Assembly: GCA_026874595.1 (NCBI GenBank)
Contig: CM049308.1
Location: 37,096,527-37,160,526 of the forward strand
Direction of reading: 5' to 3'
Source of the DNA: Sipunculus nudus
Lineage: Eukaryota; Annelida; Sipuncula; Golfingiida; Sipunculidae
Length of the DNA stretch: 64,000 nucleotides
Shown: piece after piece, positions 26,896 to 40,800 of the stretch
Numbering within the stretch: the stretch's first letter is position 1
Layout of the letters: each line of letters starts with the position of its first letter
Made by a program: the position numbers and the translations under genes
Notes under the pieces: model-generated
Databases searched by the model: none
Told to the model about the DNA's origin: nothing
What the model saw: the letters and a program-made list of their open reading frames with translations, nothing else

Positions 26896-28740
26896 AAATC
26901 ACAGCGTGTGTGGAGGTCGTAGAAAGTCGTAGACAATAACAAATCACAGCGTGTGGAGGTCGTAGAAAGGCGTAGACAATAATAACAAATCACAGCGTGT
27001 GTGGAGGTCGTAGAAAGTCGTAGACAATTACAAACCACAGTGTGTGTGGAGGTCGTAGGTAATAACAAATCACAGGGTGTGTGGAGGTCGTAGAAAGTCG
27101 TAGACAATTACAAACCACAGCGTTTGGAGGTCGTAGAAAGTCATAAACATAACAAATCACAGCGTGTGTTGAGGTCGTAGACAATAACAAATGACGGCGA
27201 GTGTTGAGGTAACAGAAAGTCGAAGACAATGGTCACAAATCACAGCGTGTGTGGAGGTCACAGAAAGTCATAAACATAACAATCACAGCGTGTGTGGAGG
27301 TCGTAGAAAGTCGTAGACAATAACAAATCACAGCGTGTGGAGGTCGTAGAAAGGCGTAGACAATAATAACAAATCACAGCGTGTGTGGAGGTCGTAGAAA
27401 GTCGTAGACAATTACAAACCACAGCGTGTGGAGGTCGTAGAAACTCGTAGACAATGATAAAAAATCACAGCGTGTGTGGAGGTCGCAGAAAGTCATAAAC
27501 ATAATAAATCACAGCGAGTGTGGAGGTCGTAGAAAGTCGTAGACAATAATAAGAAATCACAGCGTGTGTGGAGGTCGTAGAAAGTCATAAACATAACAAA
27601 TCACAGCGTGTGTTGAGGTCGTAGACAATAACAAATCACAGCGAGTGTTGAGGTAACAGAAAGTCGAAGACAATGGTCACAAATCACAGCGTGTGCGGAG
27701 GTCACAGAAAGTCATAAACATAACAAATCACAGCGTGTGTGGAGGTCGTAGAAAGTCGTAGACAATAACAAATCACAGCGTGTGGAGGTCGTAGAAAGGC
27801 GTAGACAATAATAACAAATCACAGCGTGTGTGGAGGTCGTAGAAAGTCGTAGACAATTACAAACCACAGTGTGTGGAGGTCGTAGGTAATAACAAATCAC
27901 AGCGTGTGTGGAGGTCGTAGAAAGTCGTAGACAATAACAAATCACAGCGTGTGGAGGTCGTAGAAAGTCATAAACATAACAAATCACAGCGTGTGTTGAG
28001 GTCGTAGACAATAACAAATGACAGCGAGTGTTGAGGTAACAGAAAGTCGAAGACAATGGTCACAAATCACAGCGTGTGTGGAGGTCACAGAAAGTCATAA
28101 ACATAACAAATCACAGCGTGTGTGGAGGTCGTAGAAAGTCGTAGACAATAACAAATCACAGCGTGTGGAGGTCGTAGAAAGGCGTAGACAATAATAACAA
28201 ATCACAGCGTGTGTGGAGGTCGTAGAAAGTCGTAGACAATTACAAACCACAGCGTGTGGAGGTCGTAGAAAGTCATAAACATAACAAATCACAGCGTTTG
28301 TTGAGGTCGTAGACAATAACAAATCACAGCGAGTGTTGAGGTAACAGAAAGTCGAAGACAATGGTCACAAATCACAGCGTGTGTGGAGGTCACAGAAAGT
28401 CATAAACATAACAAATCACAGCGTGTGTGGAGGTCGTAGAAAGTCGTAGACAAAAACAAATCACAGCGTGTGGAGGTCGTAAAAAGGCGTAGACAATTAT
28501 AACAAATCACAGCGTGTGTGGAGGTCGTAGAAAGTCGTAGACAATTACAAACCACAGTGTGTGTGGAGGTCGTAGGTAATAACAAATCACAGCGTGTGTG
28601 GAGGTCGTAGAAAGTCGTAGACAATTACAAACCACAGTGTGTGTGGAGGTCGTAGGTAATAACAAATCACAGCGTGTGTGGAGGTCGTAGAAAGTCGTAG
28701 ACAATAACAAATCACAGCGTGTGGAGGTCGTAGACAATAA
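26896..28740. repeat. Array block, family B monomers
   Basis: B-type diagnostics occur throughout. It corresponds to the start of the 45,011-51,375 block. That block is far longer in the second super-repeat copy because of a triplicated 2,022-bp unit. Confidence 0.75.
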
Positions 28741-30520
28741 CAAACCACAGAGTGTGTGTAGGTCGTAGAAAGTCGTAGACAATAACAAAACACAGTGCGT
28801 GGTCGTAGAAAGTCATAGACAATAACAAATCACAGCGTGTGTGGAGGTCGAAGAAAGTCGTAGATTACAACAAATCACAGCTTGTGTGGAAGTCGTAGAA
28901 ATTAGAAGACAACAGCAAATCAGAGCGTGTGTGGAGGTCGTAGAAAATCGTAGACAATAATAAAAAATCACAGCGTGTGTGAAGGTCGTAGAAAGTCGTA
29001 GACAATAACAAATCACTGTGTGTGGTCGTAGAAAGTCGCAGACAATAACAAATTACAGCATGTGTGGAAGTCGTAGAAAGTCGTAGACAATAGCGAATCA
29101 GGGCGTGTGTGGAGGTCGCAGAACGTTGTAGACAATAATAACAAATCACAGCGTGTGTGGATATCGCAAACAAGTCGTAGATATAACAAATCACCGTGTG
29201 TGTGGAGGTAACAGAAAGTGGTTGACAATGATAACAAATCACAGCGTGTGTGGAGGTAACAGAAAGTTGTAGACTATAATAACAAATCACAGCGTGTGTG
29301 GATGTCGCAAATAAGTCGTAGATATAACAAATCACAGCATGTGTGGAGGTAACAGAAAGTGGTAGAGAATGATAACAAATCACAGCGTGTGTGGAGGTCG
29401 CAGAAAGTCCTAAACATAACAAACACAGCGTGTGTGGAGGTCGTAGACAATAACAAATCACAGCTTGTGTGGAAGTCGCAGAAAGTTGTAGACAATAACA
29501 AGTCACAGCTTGTGTGGAGGTCGCAGAAAGTTGTAGACAATAACAAATCACAGCGTGTGTGGAGGTAACAGAAAGTTGTAGACAATAATAACAAATCACA
29601 GCGTGTGTGGATGTCGCAAAAAAGTCGTAGATAAAACAAATCACAGCGTGTGTGGAGGTCGCAAAAAGTCGTAGACAATAACAAATCACAGCGTGTGTGG
29701 AGGTAACAGAAAGTGGTAGACAATGATAACAAATCACAGCGTGTGTGGAGGTCGCAGAAAGTCCTAAACATAACAAACACAGCGTGTGTGAAGGTCATAG
29801 ACAATAACAAATCACAGCGTGTGTGGGGGTCGTAGATAACAACAAATCACAGCGTGTGTGGAGGTCGTAGATAATAACAAATCACAGCTTATGTGGAGGT
29901 CGTAGACAATAACAAATCACAGTTAGTGTGGAGTTAACAGTTAGTCGTAGAACAATGGTAACAAATCACAGCGTGTGTGGAGGTAAAAGAAAATCGTAGA
30001 CAATGATAACAAATCACAGCGTGCGTGGAGGTCGCAGAAAGTCATAAACATAATAAATCACAGCGAGTGTGGAGGTCGTAGAAAGTCGTAGACAATAATA
30101 ACAAATCACAGCGGGTGTCGAGGTCGTAGACAATAACAAATCACAGCGTGTGTGGAGGTCGCAAAAAGTCGTAGACAATAACAAATCACAGCGTGTGTGG
30201 AGGTAACAGAAAGTGGTAGACAATGATAACAAATCACAGCGTGTGTGGAGGTCGCAGAAAATCATAAATATAACAAACACAGCGTGTGTGAAGGTCGTAG
30301 ACAATAACAAATCACAGCGTGTGTGGGGGTCGTAGATAATAACAAATCACAGCGTGTGTGGAGGTCGTAGATAATAACAAATCACAGCTTGTGTGGAGGT
30401 CGTAGACAATAACAAATCACAGTTAGTGTGGAGTTAACAGCTAGTCGTAGAACGATGGTAACAAATCACAGCGTGTGTGGAGGTAAAAGAAAATCGTAGA
30501 CAATGATAAAAAATCACAGC
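28741..30520. repeat. Array block: marker cassette followed by family A monomers
   Basis: It opens with a full marker cassette (28,746-28,973), followed by the GATATC marker (about 29,159) and A-type monomers. The order cassette, GATATC, A monomers recurs at 13.5, 35.7 and 51.4 kb. Confidence 0.75.
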
Positions 30521-30890
30521 GTGTGTGGAGGTCGTAGAAAGTCGTAGACAATTACAAACCACAGCGTGTGGAGGTCATAGAAAGTCATAAACATAACAAA
30601 TCACAGCGTGTGTTGAGGTCGTAGACAATAACAAATCACAGCGAGTGTTGAGGTAACAGAAAGTCGAAGACAATGGTCACAAATCACAGCGTGTGTGGAG
30701 GTCACAGAAAGTCATAAACATAACAAATCACAGCGTGTGTGGAGGTCGTAGAAAGTCGTAGACAATAACAAATCACAGCGTGTGGAGGTCGTAGAAAGGT
30801 GTAGACAATTATAACAAATCACAGCGTGTGTGGAAGTCGTAGAAAGTCGTAGACAATTACAAACCACAGTGTGTGTGGAGGTCGTAGGTA
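30521..30890. repeat. Short array block, family B monomers
   Basis: About 370 bp of B-type monomers lie between A blocks. The block matches about 9,021-9,390 at an offset of 21,500 bp and marks the start of the second super-repeat copy. Confidence 0.7.
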
Positions 30891-33030
30891 ATAACAAATC
30901 ACAGCGTGTGTGGAGGTCGTAGATAATAACAAATCACAGCGTGTGTGGAGGTCGTAGATAATAACAAATCACAGCTTGTGTGGAGGTCGTAGACAATAAC
31001 AAATCACAGTTAGTGTGGAGTTAACAGCTAGTTGTAGAACGATGGTAACAAATCACAGCTTGTGTGGAGGTAAAAGAAAATCGTAGACAATGATAAAAAA
31101 TCACAGCGTGTGTGAAGGTCGTAGAAAGTCGTAGACAATAACAAATCCCTGTGTGTGGTCGTAGAAAGTCGCAGACAATAACAAATTACAGCATGTGTGG
31201 AAGTCGTAGAAAGTCGTAGACAATAGCGAATCAGGGCGTGTGTGGAGGTCGCAGAAAGTTGTAGACAATGATAACAAATCACAGCGTGTGTGGATATCGC
31301 AAACAAGTCGTAGATATAACAAATCACCGTGTGTGTGGAGGTAACAGAAAGTGGTTGACAATGATAACAAATCACAGCGTGTGTGGAGGTAACAGAAAGT
31401 TGTAGACTATAATAACAAATCACAGCGTGTGTGGATGTCGCAAATAAGTCGTAGATATAACAAATCACAGCATGTGTGGAGGTAACAGAAAGTGGTAGAC
31501 AATGATAACAAATCACAGCGTGTGTGGAGGTCGCAGAAAGTCCTAAACATAACAAACACAGCGTGTGTGGAGGTCGTAGACAATAACAAATCACAGCGTG
31601 TGTGGAGGTCGTAGATAATAACAAGTCACAGCTTGTGTGGAGGTCGCAGAAAGTTGTAGACAATAACAAGTCACAGCTTGTGTGGAGGTCGCAGAAAGTT
31701 GTAGACAATAACGAATCACAGCGTGTGTGGAGGTACCAGAAAGTTGTAGACAATAATAAGACATCACAGCGTGTGTGGATGTCGCAAAAAAGTCGTAGAT
31801 AAAACAAATCACAGCGTGTGTGGAGGTCGCAAAAAGTCGTAGACAGTAACAAATCACAGCGTGTGTGGAGGTAACAGAAAGTGGTAGACAATGATAACAA
31901 ATCACAGCGTGTGTGGAGGTCGCAGAAAATCATAAATATAACAAACACAGCGTGTGTGGGGGTCGTAGATAATAACAAATCACAGCGTGTGTGGAGGTCG
32001 TAGATAATAACAAATCACAGCTTGTGTGGAGGTCGTAGACAATAACAAATCACAGTTAATGTGGAGTTAACAGTTAGTCGTAGAACAATGGTAACAAATC
32101 ACAGCGTGTGTGGAGGTTAAAAGAAAATCGTAGACAATGATAACAAATCACAGCGTGTGTGGAGGTAACAGAAAGTTGTAGACAATAATAACAAATCACA
32201 GCGTGTGTGGATGTCGCAAAAAAGTCGTAGATAAAACAAATCACAGCGTGTGTGGAGGTCGCAAAAAGTCGTAGACAGTAACAAATCACAGCGTGTGTGG
32301 AGGTAACAGAAAGTGGTAGACAATGATAACAAATCACAGCGTGTGTGGAGGTCGCAATAAGTCGTAGACAATAACAAATCACAGCGTGTGTGGAGGTCGC
32401 AGAAAGTCCTAAACATAACAAACACAGCGTGTGTGGAGGTCGTAGACAATAACTCATCACAGCGTGTGTGGATGTCGTAGATAATAACAAATCACAGCGT
32501 GTGTGGAGGTCGTAGATAATAACAAGTCACAGCTTGTGTGGAGGTCGCAGAAAGTTGTAGACAATAACAAATCACAGCGTGTGTGGAGGTAACAGAAAGT
32601 TGTAGACAATAATAACAAATCACAGCGGGTGTCGAGGTCGTAGACAATAACAAATCACAGCGTGTGTGGAGGTCGCAAAAAGTCGTAGACAATAACAAAT
32701 CACAGCGTGTGTGGAGGTAACAGAAAGTGGTAGACAATGATAACAAATCACAGCGTGTGTGGAGGTCGCAGAAAATCATAAATATAACAAACACAGCGTG
32801 TGTGAAGGTCGTAGACAATAACAAATCACAGCGTGTGTGGGGGTCGTAGATAACAACAAATCACAGCGTGTGTGGAGGTCGTAGATAATAACAAATCACA
32901 GCTTATGTGGAGGTCGTAGACAATAACAAATCACAGTTAGTGTGGAGTTAACAGTTAGTCGTAGAACAATGGTAACAAATCACAGCGTGTGTGGAGGTAA
33001 AAGAAAATCGTAGACAATGATAACAAATCA
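30891..33030. repeat. Array block, family A monomers
   Basis: One GATATC marker lies at about 31,293. To about 32,150 it matches 9,396-10,650 at an offset of 21,500 bp. Beyond that the monomer order is rearranged relative to copy 1. Confidence 0.75.
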
Positions 33031-33300
33031 CAGCGTGCGTGGAGGTCGTAGAAAGTCGTAGACAATTACAAACCACAGCGTGTGTGGAGGTCGCAGAAAG
33101 TCCTAAACATAACAAACACAGCGTGTGTGGAGGTCGTAGACAATAACTCATCACAGCGTGTGTGGATGTCGTAGATAATAACAAACCACAGTGTGTGGAG
33201 GTCGTAGGTAATAACAAATCACAGCGTGTGTGGAGGTCGTAGAAAGTCGTAGACAATAACAAATCACAGCGTGTGGAGGTCGTAGAAAGGCGTAGACAAT
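33031..33300. repeat. Mosaic A/B array segment
   Basis: A-type features (CCTAAACATAACAAACACAG, ATGTCGTAGATAATAAC) and B-type features (CAATTACAAACCACAG, GTAGGTAATAAC, GAAAGGCGTAGAC) alternate here from one monomer to the next, which is not seen in the larger blocks. A private variant, AATAACTCATCAC, is shared with position 32,447, 694 bp to the left. Confidence 0.65.
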
Positions 33301-36300
33301 AATAACAAATCACAGCGTGTGTGGATGTCGCAGAAAAGTCGTAGATAAAACAAATCACAGCGTGTGTTGAGGTCGCAAAAAGTCGTAGACAATAACAAAT
33401 CACAGCGTGTGTGGAGGTAACAGAAAGTGGTAGACAATGATAACAAATCACAGCGTGTGTGGAGGTCGCAGAAAATCATAAATATAACAAACACAGCGTG
33501 TGTGAAGGTCGTAGACAATAACAAATCACAGCGTGTGTGGGGGTCGTAGATAACAACAAATCACAGCGTGTGTGGAGGTCGTAGATAATAACAAATCACA
33601 GCTTATGTGGAGGTCGTAGACAATAACAAATCACAGTTAGTGTGGAGTTAACAGTTAGTCGTAGAACAATGGTAACAAATCACAGCGTGTGTGGAGGTAA
33701 AAGAAAATCGTAGACAATGATAACAAATCACAGCGTGCGTGGAGGTCGCAGAAAGTCATAAACATAATAAATCACAGCGAGTGTGGAGGTCGTAGAAAGT
33801 CGTAGACAATAATAACAAATCACAGCGGGTGTCGAGGTCGTAGACAATAACAAATCACAGCGTGTGTGGAGGTCGCAAAAAGTCGTAGACAATAACAAAT
33901 CACAGCGTGTGTGGAGGTAACAGAAAGTGGTAGACAATGATAACAAATCACAGCGTGTGTGGAGGTCGCAGAAAATCATAAATATAACAAACACAGCGTG
34001 TGTGAAGGTCGTAGACAATAACAAATCACAGCGTGTGTGGGGGTCGTAGATAATAACAAATCACAGCGTGTGTGGAGGTCGTAGATAATAACAAATCACA
34101 GCTTGTGTGGAGGTCGTAGACAATAACAAATCACAGTTAGTGTGGAGTTAACAGCTAGTCGTAGAACGATGGTAACAAATCACAGCGTGTGTGGAGGTAA
34201 AAGAAAATCGTAGACAATGATAAAAAATCACAGCGTGTGTGAAGGTCGTAGAAAGTCGTAGACAATAACAAATCCCTGTGTGTGGTCGTAGAAAAAGTCG
34301 CAGACAATAACAAATTACAGCATGTGTGGAAGTCGTAGAAAGTCGTAGACAATAGCGAATCAGGGCGTGTGTGGAGGTCGCAGAAAGTTGTAGACAATGA
34401 TAACAAATCACAGCGTGTGTGGATATCGCAAACAAGTCGTAGATATAACAAATCACCGTGTGTGTGGAGGTAACAGAAAGTGGTTGACAATGATAACAAA
34501 TCACAGCGTGTGTGGAGGTAACAGAAAGTTGTAGACTATAATAACAAATCACAGCGTGTGTGGATGTCGCAAATAAGTCGTAGATATAACAAATCACAGC
34601 ATGTGTGGAGGTAACAGAAAGTGGTAGACAATGATAACAAATCACAGCGTGTGTGGAGGTCGCAGAAAGTCCTAAACATAACAAACACAGCGTGTGTGGA
34701 GGTCGTAGACAATAACAAATCACAGCGTGTGTGGAGGTCGTAGATAATAACAAGTCACAGCTTGTGTGGAGGTCGCAGAAAGTTGTAGACAATAACAAGT
34801 CACAGCGTGTGTGGAGGTCGCAGAAAGATGTAGACAATAACAAATCACAGCGTGTGTGGAGGTAACAGAAAGTTGTAGACAATAATAACAAATCACAGCG
34901 TGTGTGGATGTCGCAAAAAAGTCGTAGATAAAACAAATCACAGCGTGTGTGGAGGTCGCAAAAAGTCGTAGACAGTAACAAATCACAGCGTGTGTGGAGG
35001 TAACAGAAAGTGGTAGACAATGATAACAAATCACAGCGTGTGTGGAGGTCGCAGAAAGTCATAAATATAACAAACACAGCGTGTGTGAAGGTCGTAGACA
35101 ATAACAAATCACAGCGTGTGTGGGGGTCGTAGATAATAACAAATCACAGCGTGTGTGGAGGTCGTAGATAATAACAAATCACAGCTTGTGTGGAGGTCGT
35201 AGACAATAACAAATCACAGTTAGTGTGGAGTTAACAGTTAGTCGTAGAACAATGGTAACAAATCACAGCGTGTGTGGAGGTTAAAAGAAAATCGTAGACA
35301 ATGATAACAAATCACAGCGTGTGTGGAGGTCGCAGAAAGTCATAAACATAATAAATCACAGCGAGTGTGGAGGTCGTAGAAAGTCGTAGACAATAATAAC
35401 AAATCACAGCGTGTGTCGAGGTCGTAGACAATAACAAATCACAGCGAGTGTGGAGGTAACAGAAAATCGTAGACAATGGTAACAAATCACAGCGTGTGTG
35501 GAGGTCGCAATAAGTCGTAGACAATAACAAATCACAGCGTGTGTCGAGGTCGCAGAAAGTCCTAAACATAACAAACACAGCGTGTGTGGAGGTCGTAGAC
35601 AATAACTAATCACAGCGTGTGTGGAGGTCGTAGATAATAACAAATCACAGCGTGTGGAGGTCGTAGACAATAACAAACCACAGAGTGTGTGTAGGTCGTA
35701 GAAAGTCGTAGACAATAACAAAACACAGTGCGTGATCGTAGAAAGTCATAGACAATAACAAATCACAGCGTGTGTGGAGGTCGAAGAAAGTCGTAGATTA
35801 CAACAAATCACAGCTTGTGTGGAAGTCGTAGAAATTAGAAGACAACAGCAAATCAGAGCGGGTGTGGAGGTCGTAGAAAATCGTAGACAATAATAAAAAA
35901 TCACAGCGTGTGTGAAGGTCGTAGAAAGTCGTAGACAATAACAAATCACTGTGTGTGGTCGTAGAAAGTCGCAGACAATAACACATTACAGCATGTGTGG
36001 AAGTCGTAGAAAGTCGTAGACAATAGCGAATCAGGGCGTGTGTGGAGGTCGCAGAACGTTGTAGACAATGATAACAAATCACAGCGTGTGTGGATATCGC
36101 AAACAAGTCGTAGATATAACAAATCACCGTGTGTGTGGAGGTAACAGAAAGTGGTTGACAATGATAACAAATCACAGCGTGTGTGGAGGTAACAGAAAGT
36201 TGTAGACTATAATAACAAATCACAGCGTGTGTGGATGTCGCAAATAAGTCGTAGATATAACAAATCACAGCATGTGTGGAGGTAAAAGAAAGTGGTAGAC

Positions 36301-37810
36301 AATGATAACAAATCACAGCGTGTGTGGAGGTCGCAGAAAGTCCTAAACATAACAAACACAGCGTGTGTGGAGGTCGTAGACAATAACAAATCACAGCTTG
36401 TGTGGAGGTCGCAGAAAGTTGTAGACAATAACAAGTCACAGCTTGTGTGGAGGTCGCAGAAAGTTGTAGACAATAACAAATCACAGCGTGTGTGGAGGTA
36501 ACAGAAAGTTGTAGACAATAATAACAAATCACAGCGTGTGTGGATGTCGCAAAAAAGTCGTAGATAAAACAAATCACAGCGTGTGTGGAGGTCGCAAAAA
36601 GTCGTAGACAATAACAAATCACAGCGTGTGTGGAGGTAACAGAAAGTAGTAGACAATGATAACAAATCACAGCGTGTGTGGAGGTCGCAGAAAGTCATAA
36701 ACATAACAAACACTGCGTGTGTGAAGGTCGTACACAATAACAAATCACAGCGTGTGTGGGGGTCGTAGATAACAACAAATCACAGCGTGTGTGGAGGTCG
36801 TAGATAATAACAAATCACAGCTTATGTGGAGGTCGTAGACAATAACAAATCACAGTTAGTGTGGAGTTAACAGTTAGTTGTAGAACAATGGTAACAAATC
36901 ACAGCGTGTGTGGAGGTAAAAGAAAATCGTAGACAATGATAACAAATCACAGCGTGTGTGGAGGTCGCAGAAAGTCATAAACATAATAAATCACAGCGAG
37001 TGTGGAGGTCGTAGAAAGTCGTAGACAATAATAACAAATCACAGCGTGTGTCGAGGTCGTAGACAATAACAAATCACAGCGAGTGTGGAGGTAACAGAAA
37101 ATCGTAGACAATGGTAACAAATCACAGCGTGTGTGGAGGTCGCAATAAGTCGTAGACAATAACAAATCACAGCGTGTGTGGAGGTCGCAGAGGATCATAA
37201 ACATAACAAACACAGCGTGTGTGGAGGTCGTAGACAATAACAAATCATAGCGTGTGTGGGGGTCGTAGATAATAACAAATCACAGCGTGTGTGGAGGTCG
37301 TAGATAATAACAAATCACAGCTTGTGTGGAGGTCGTAGACAATAACAAATCACAGTTAGTGTGGAGTTAACAGCTAGTCGTAGAACGATGGTAACAAATC
37401 ACAGCGTGTGTGGATGTCGCAAAAAAGTCGTAGATAAAACAAATCACAGCGTGTGTGGAGGTCGCAAAAAGTCGTAGACAATAACAAATCACAGCGTGTG
37501 TGGAGGTAACAGAAAGTGGTAGACAATGATAACAAATCACAGCGTGTGTGGAGGTCGCAGAAAATCATAAATATAACAAACACAGCGTGTGTGAAGGTCG
37601 TAGACAATAACAAATCACCGCGTGTGTGGGGGTCGTAGATAATAACAAATCACAGCGTGTGTGGAGGTCGTAGATAATAAAAAATCACAGCTTGTGTTGA
37701 GGTCGTAGAGAATATCAAATCACAGTTAGTGTGGATTTAACAGCTAGTCGTAGAACGATGGTAACAAATCACAGCGTGTGTGGAGGTAAAAGAAAATCGT
37801 AGACAATGAT
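33301..37810. repeat. Array block, family A monomers
   Basis: GATATC markers lie at about 34,421 and 36,092, and a full marker cassette at 35,679-35,906. It matches 11,100-15,410 at an offset of 22,201 bp, then 22,203 bp after a 2-bp insertion near 34,292. It lacks the extra 2.15 kb present in copy 1. Confidence 0.75.
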
Positions 37811-40800
37811 AAAAAATCACAGCGTGTGTGGAGGTCGCAGAAAGTCATAAACATAATAAATCACAGCGAGTGTGGAGGTCGTAGAAAGTCGTAGACAATA
37901 ATAAGAAATCACAGCGTGTGTGGAGATCGTAGAAAGTCATAAACATAACAAATCACAGCGTGTGTTGAGGTCGTAGACAATAACAAATCACAGCGAGTGT
38001 TGAGGTAACAGAAAGTCGAAGACAATGGTCACAAATCACAGCGTGTGTGGAGGTCACAGAAAGTCATAAACATAACAAATCACAGCGTGTGTGGAGGTCG
38101 TAGAAAGTCGTAGACAATAACAAATCACAGCGTGTGGAGGTCGTAGAAAGGCGTAGACAATAATAACAAATCACAGCGTGTGTGGAGGTCGTAGAAAGTC
38201 GTAGACAATTACAAACCACAGTGTGTGTGGAGGTCGTAGGTAATAACAAATCACAGCGTGTGTGGAGGTCGTAGAAAGTCGTAGACAATAACAAATCACA
38301 GCGTGTGGAGGTCGTAGAAAGGCGTAGACAATAATAACAAATCACAGCGTGTGTGGAGGTCGTAGAAAGTCGTAGACAATTACAAACCACAGTTTGTGTG
38401 GAGGTCGTAGGTAATAACAAATCACAGCGTGTGTGGAGGTCGTAGAAAGTCGTAGACAATTACAAACCACAGCGTGTGGAGGTCGTAGAAAGTCATAAAC
38501 ATAACAAATCACAGCGTGTGTTGAGGTCGTAGACAATAACAAATGACAGCGAGTGTTGATGTAACAGAAAGTCGAAGACAATGGTCACAAATCACAGCGT
38601 GTGTGAAGGTCACAGAAAGTCATAAACATAACAATCACAGCGTGTGTGGAGGTCGTAGAAAGTCGTAGACAATAACAAATCACAGCGTGTGGAGGTCGTA
38701 GAAAGGCGTAGACAATAATAACAAATCACAGCGTGTGTGGAGGTCGTAGAAAGTCGTAGACAATTACAAACCACAGCGTGTGGAGGTCGTAGAAACTCGT
38801 AGACAATGATAAAAAATCACAGCGTGTGTGGAGGTCGCAGAAAGTCATAAACATAATAAATCACAGCGAGTGTGGAGGTCGTAGAAAGTCGTAGACAATA
38901 ATAAGAAATCACAGCGTGTGTGGAGGTCGTAGAAAGTCATAAACATAACAAATCACAGCGTGTGTTGAGGTCGTAGACAATAAGAAATCACAGCGAGTGT
39001 TGAGGTAACAGAAAGTCGAAGACAATGGTCACAAATCACAGCGTGTGTGGAGGTCACAGAAAGTCATAAACATAACAAATCACAGCGTGTGTGGAGGTCG
39101 TAGAAAGTCGTAGACAATAACAAATCACAGCGTGTGGAGGTCGTAGAAAGGCGTAGACAATAATAACAAATCACAGCGTGTGTGGAGGTCGTAGAAAGTC
39201 GTAGACAATTACAAACCACAGTGTGTGGAGGTCGTAGGTAATAACAAATCACAGCGTGTGTGGAGGTCGTAGAAAGTCGTAGACAATAACAAATCACAGC
39301 GTGTGGAGGTCGTAGAAAGGCGTAGACAATAATAACAAAAACAGCGTGTGTGGAGGTCGTAGAAAGTCGTAGACAATTACAAACCACAGCGTGTGGAGGT
39401 CGCAGAAAGTCATAAACATAATAAATCATAGCGAGTGTGGAGGTCGTAGAAAGTCGTAGACAATAATAAGAAATCACAGCGTGTGTGGAGATCGTAGAAA
39501 GTCATAAACATAACAAATCACAGCGTGTGTTGAGGTCGTAGACAATAACAAATCACAGCGAGTGTTGAGGTAACAGAAAGTCGAAGACAATGGTCACAAA
39601 TCACAGCGTGTGTGGAGGTCACAGAAAGTCATAAACATAACAAATCACAGCGTGTGTGGAGGTCGTAGAAAGTCGTAGACAATAACAAATCACAGCGTGT
39701 GGAGGTCGTAGAAAGGCGTAGACAATAATAACAAATCACAGCGTGTGTGGAGGTCGTAGAAAGTCGTAGACAATTACAAACCACAGCGTGTGGAGGTCGT
39801 AGAAAGTCATAAACATAACAAATCACAGCGTGTGTTGAGGTCGTAGACAATAACAAATCACAGCGAGTGTTGAGGTAACAGAAAGTCGAAGACAATGGTC
39901 ACAAATCACAGCGTGTGTGGAGGTCACAGAAAGTCATAAACATAACAAATCACAGCGTGTGTGGAGGTCGTAGAAAGTCGTAGACAATAACAAATCACAG
40001 CGTGTGGAGGTCGTAGAAAGGCGTAGACAATTATAACAAATCACAGCGTGTGTGGAGGTCGTTGAAAGTCGTAGACAATTACAAACCACAGTGTGTGTGG
40101 AGGTCGTAGGTAATAACAAATCACAGCGTGTGTGGAGGTCGTAGAAAGTCGTAGACAATAACAAATCACAGCGTGTGGAGGTCGTAGACAATAACAAACC
40201 ACAGAGTGTGTGTAGGTCGTAGAAAGTCGTGGACAATAACAAAACACAGTGCGTGGTCGTAGAAAGTCAAAGACAATAACAAATCACAGCGTGTGTGGAG
40301 GTCGAAGAAAGTCGTAGATTACAACAAATCACAGCTTGTGTGGAAGTCGTAGAAATTAGAAGACAACAGCAAATCAGAGCGTGTGTGGAGGTCGTAGAAA
40401 ATCGTAGACAATAATAAAAAATCACAGCGTGTGTGAAGGTCGTAGAAAGTCGTAGACAATAACAAATCACAGCGTGTGTTGAGGTCGTAGACAATAACAA
40501 ATCACAGCGAGTGTTGAGGTAACAGAAAGTCGAAGACAATGGTCACAAATCACAGCGTGTGTGGAGGTCACAGAAAGTCATAAACATAATAAATCACAGC
40601 GAGTGTGGAGGTCGTAGAAAGTCGTAGACAATAATAAGAAATCACAGCGTGTGTGGAGGTCGTAGAAAGTCATAAACATAACAAATCACAGCGTCTGTTG
40701 AGGTCGTAGACAATAACAAATCACAGCGAGTGTTGAGGTAACAGAAAGTCGAAGACAATGGTCACAAATCACAGCGTGTGTGGAGGTCACAGAAAGTCAT

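Larger units (their letters stand above)
9015..30515. repeat. Super-repeat copy 1 (about 21.5 kb)
   Basis: This aligns to the next copy with a stepwise offset: 21,500 bp at the left end, 22,201-22,203 bp from 11.1 to 15.4 kb, 20,057 bp from 17.8 to 21 kb, 16,607 bp around 25.4 kb, 18,115 bp at 26.2-27.7 kb, 18,590 bp around 28.1-28.7 kb, and 22,634/22,633 bp from 28.8 to 30.5 kb. Within each step the monomer order and diagnostic variants agree. Confidence 0.8.

Noticed and set aside
6558-36501. Short plus-strand open frames of the VDNNKSQRVWRSQK type (near 6.6, 14.1, 29.4, 31.6 and 36.3 kb)
   Set aside because: These are 66-69-codon gaps between stops in A-type monomers. The plus strand is rich in TAG and TAA, and no start context, splice signal or domain is seen.
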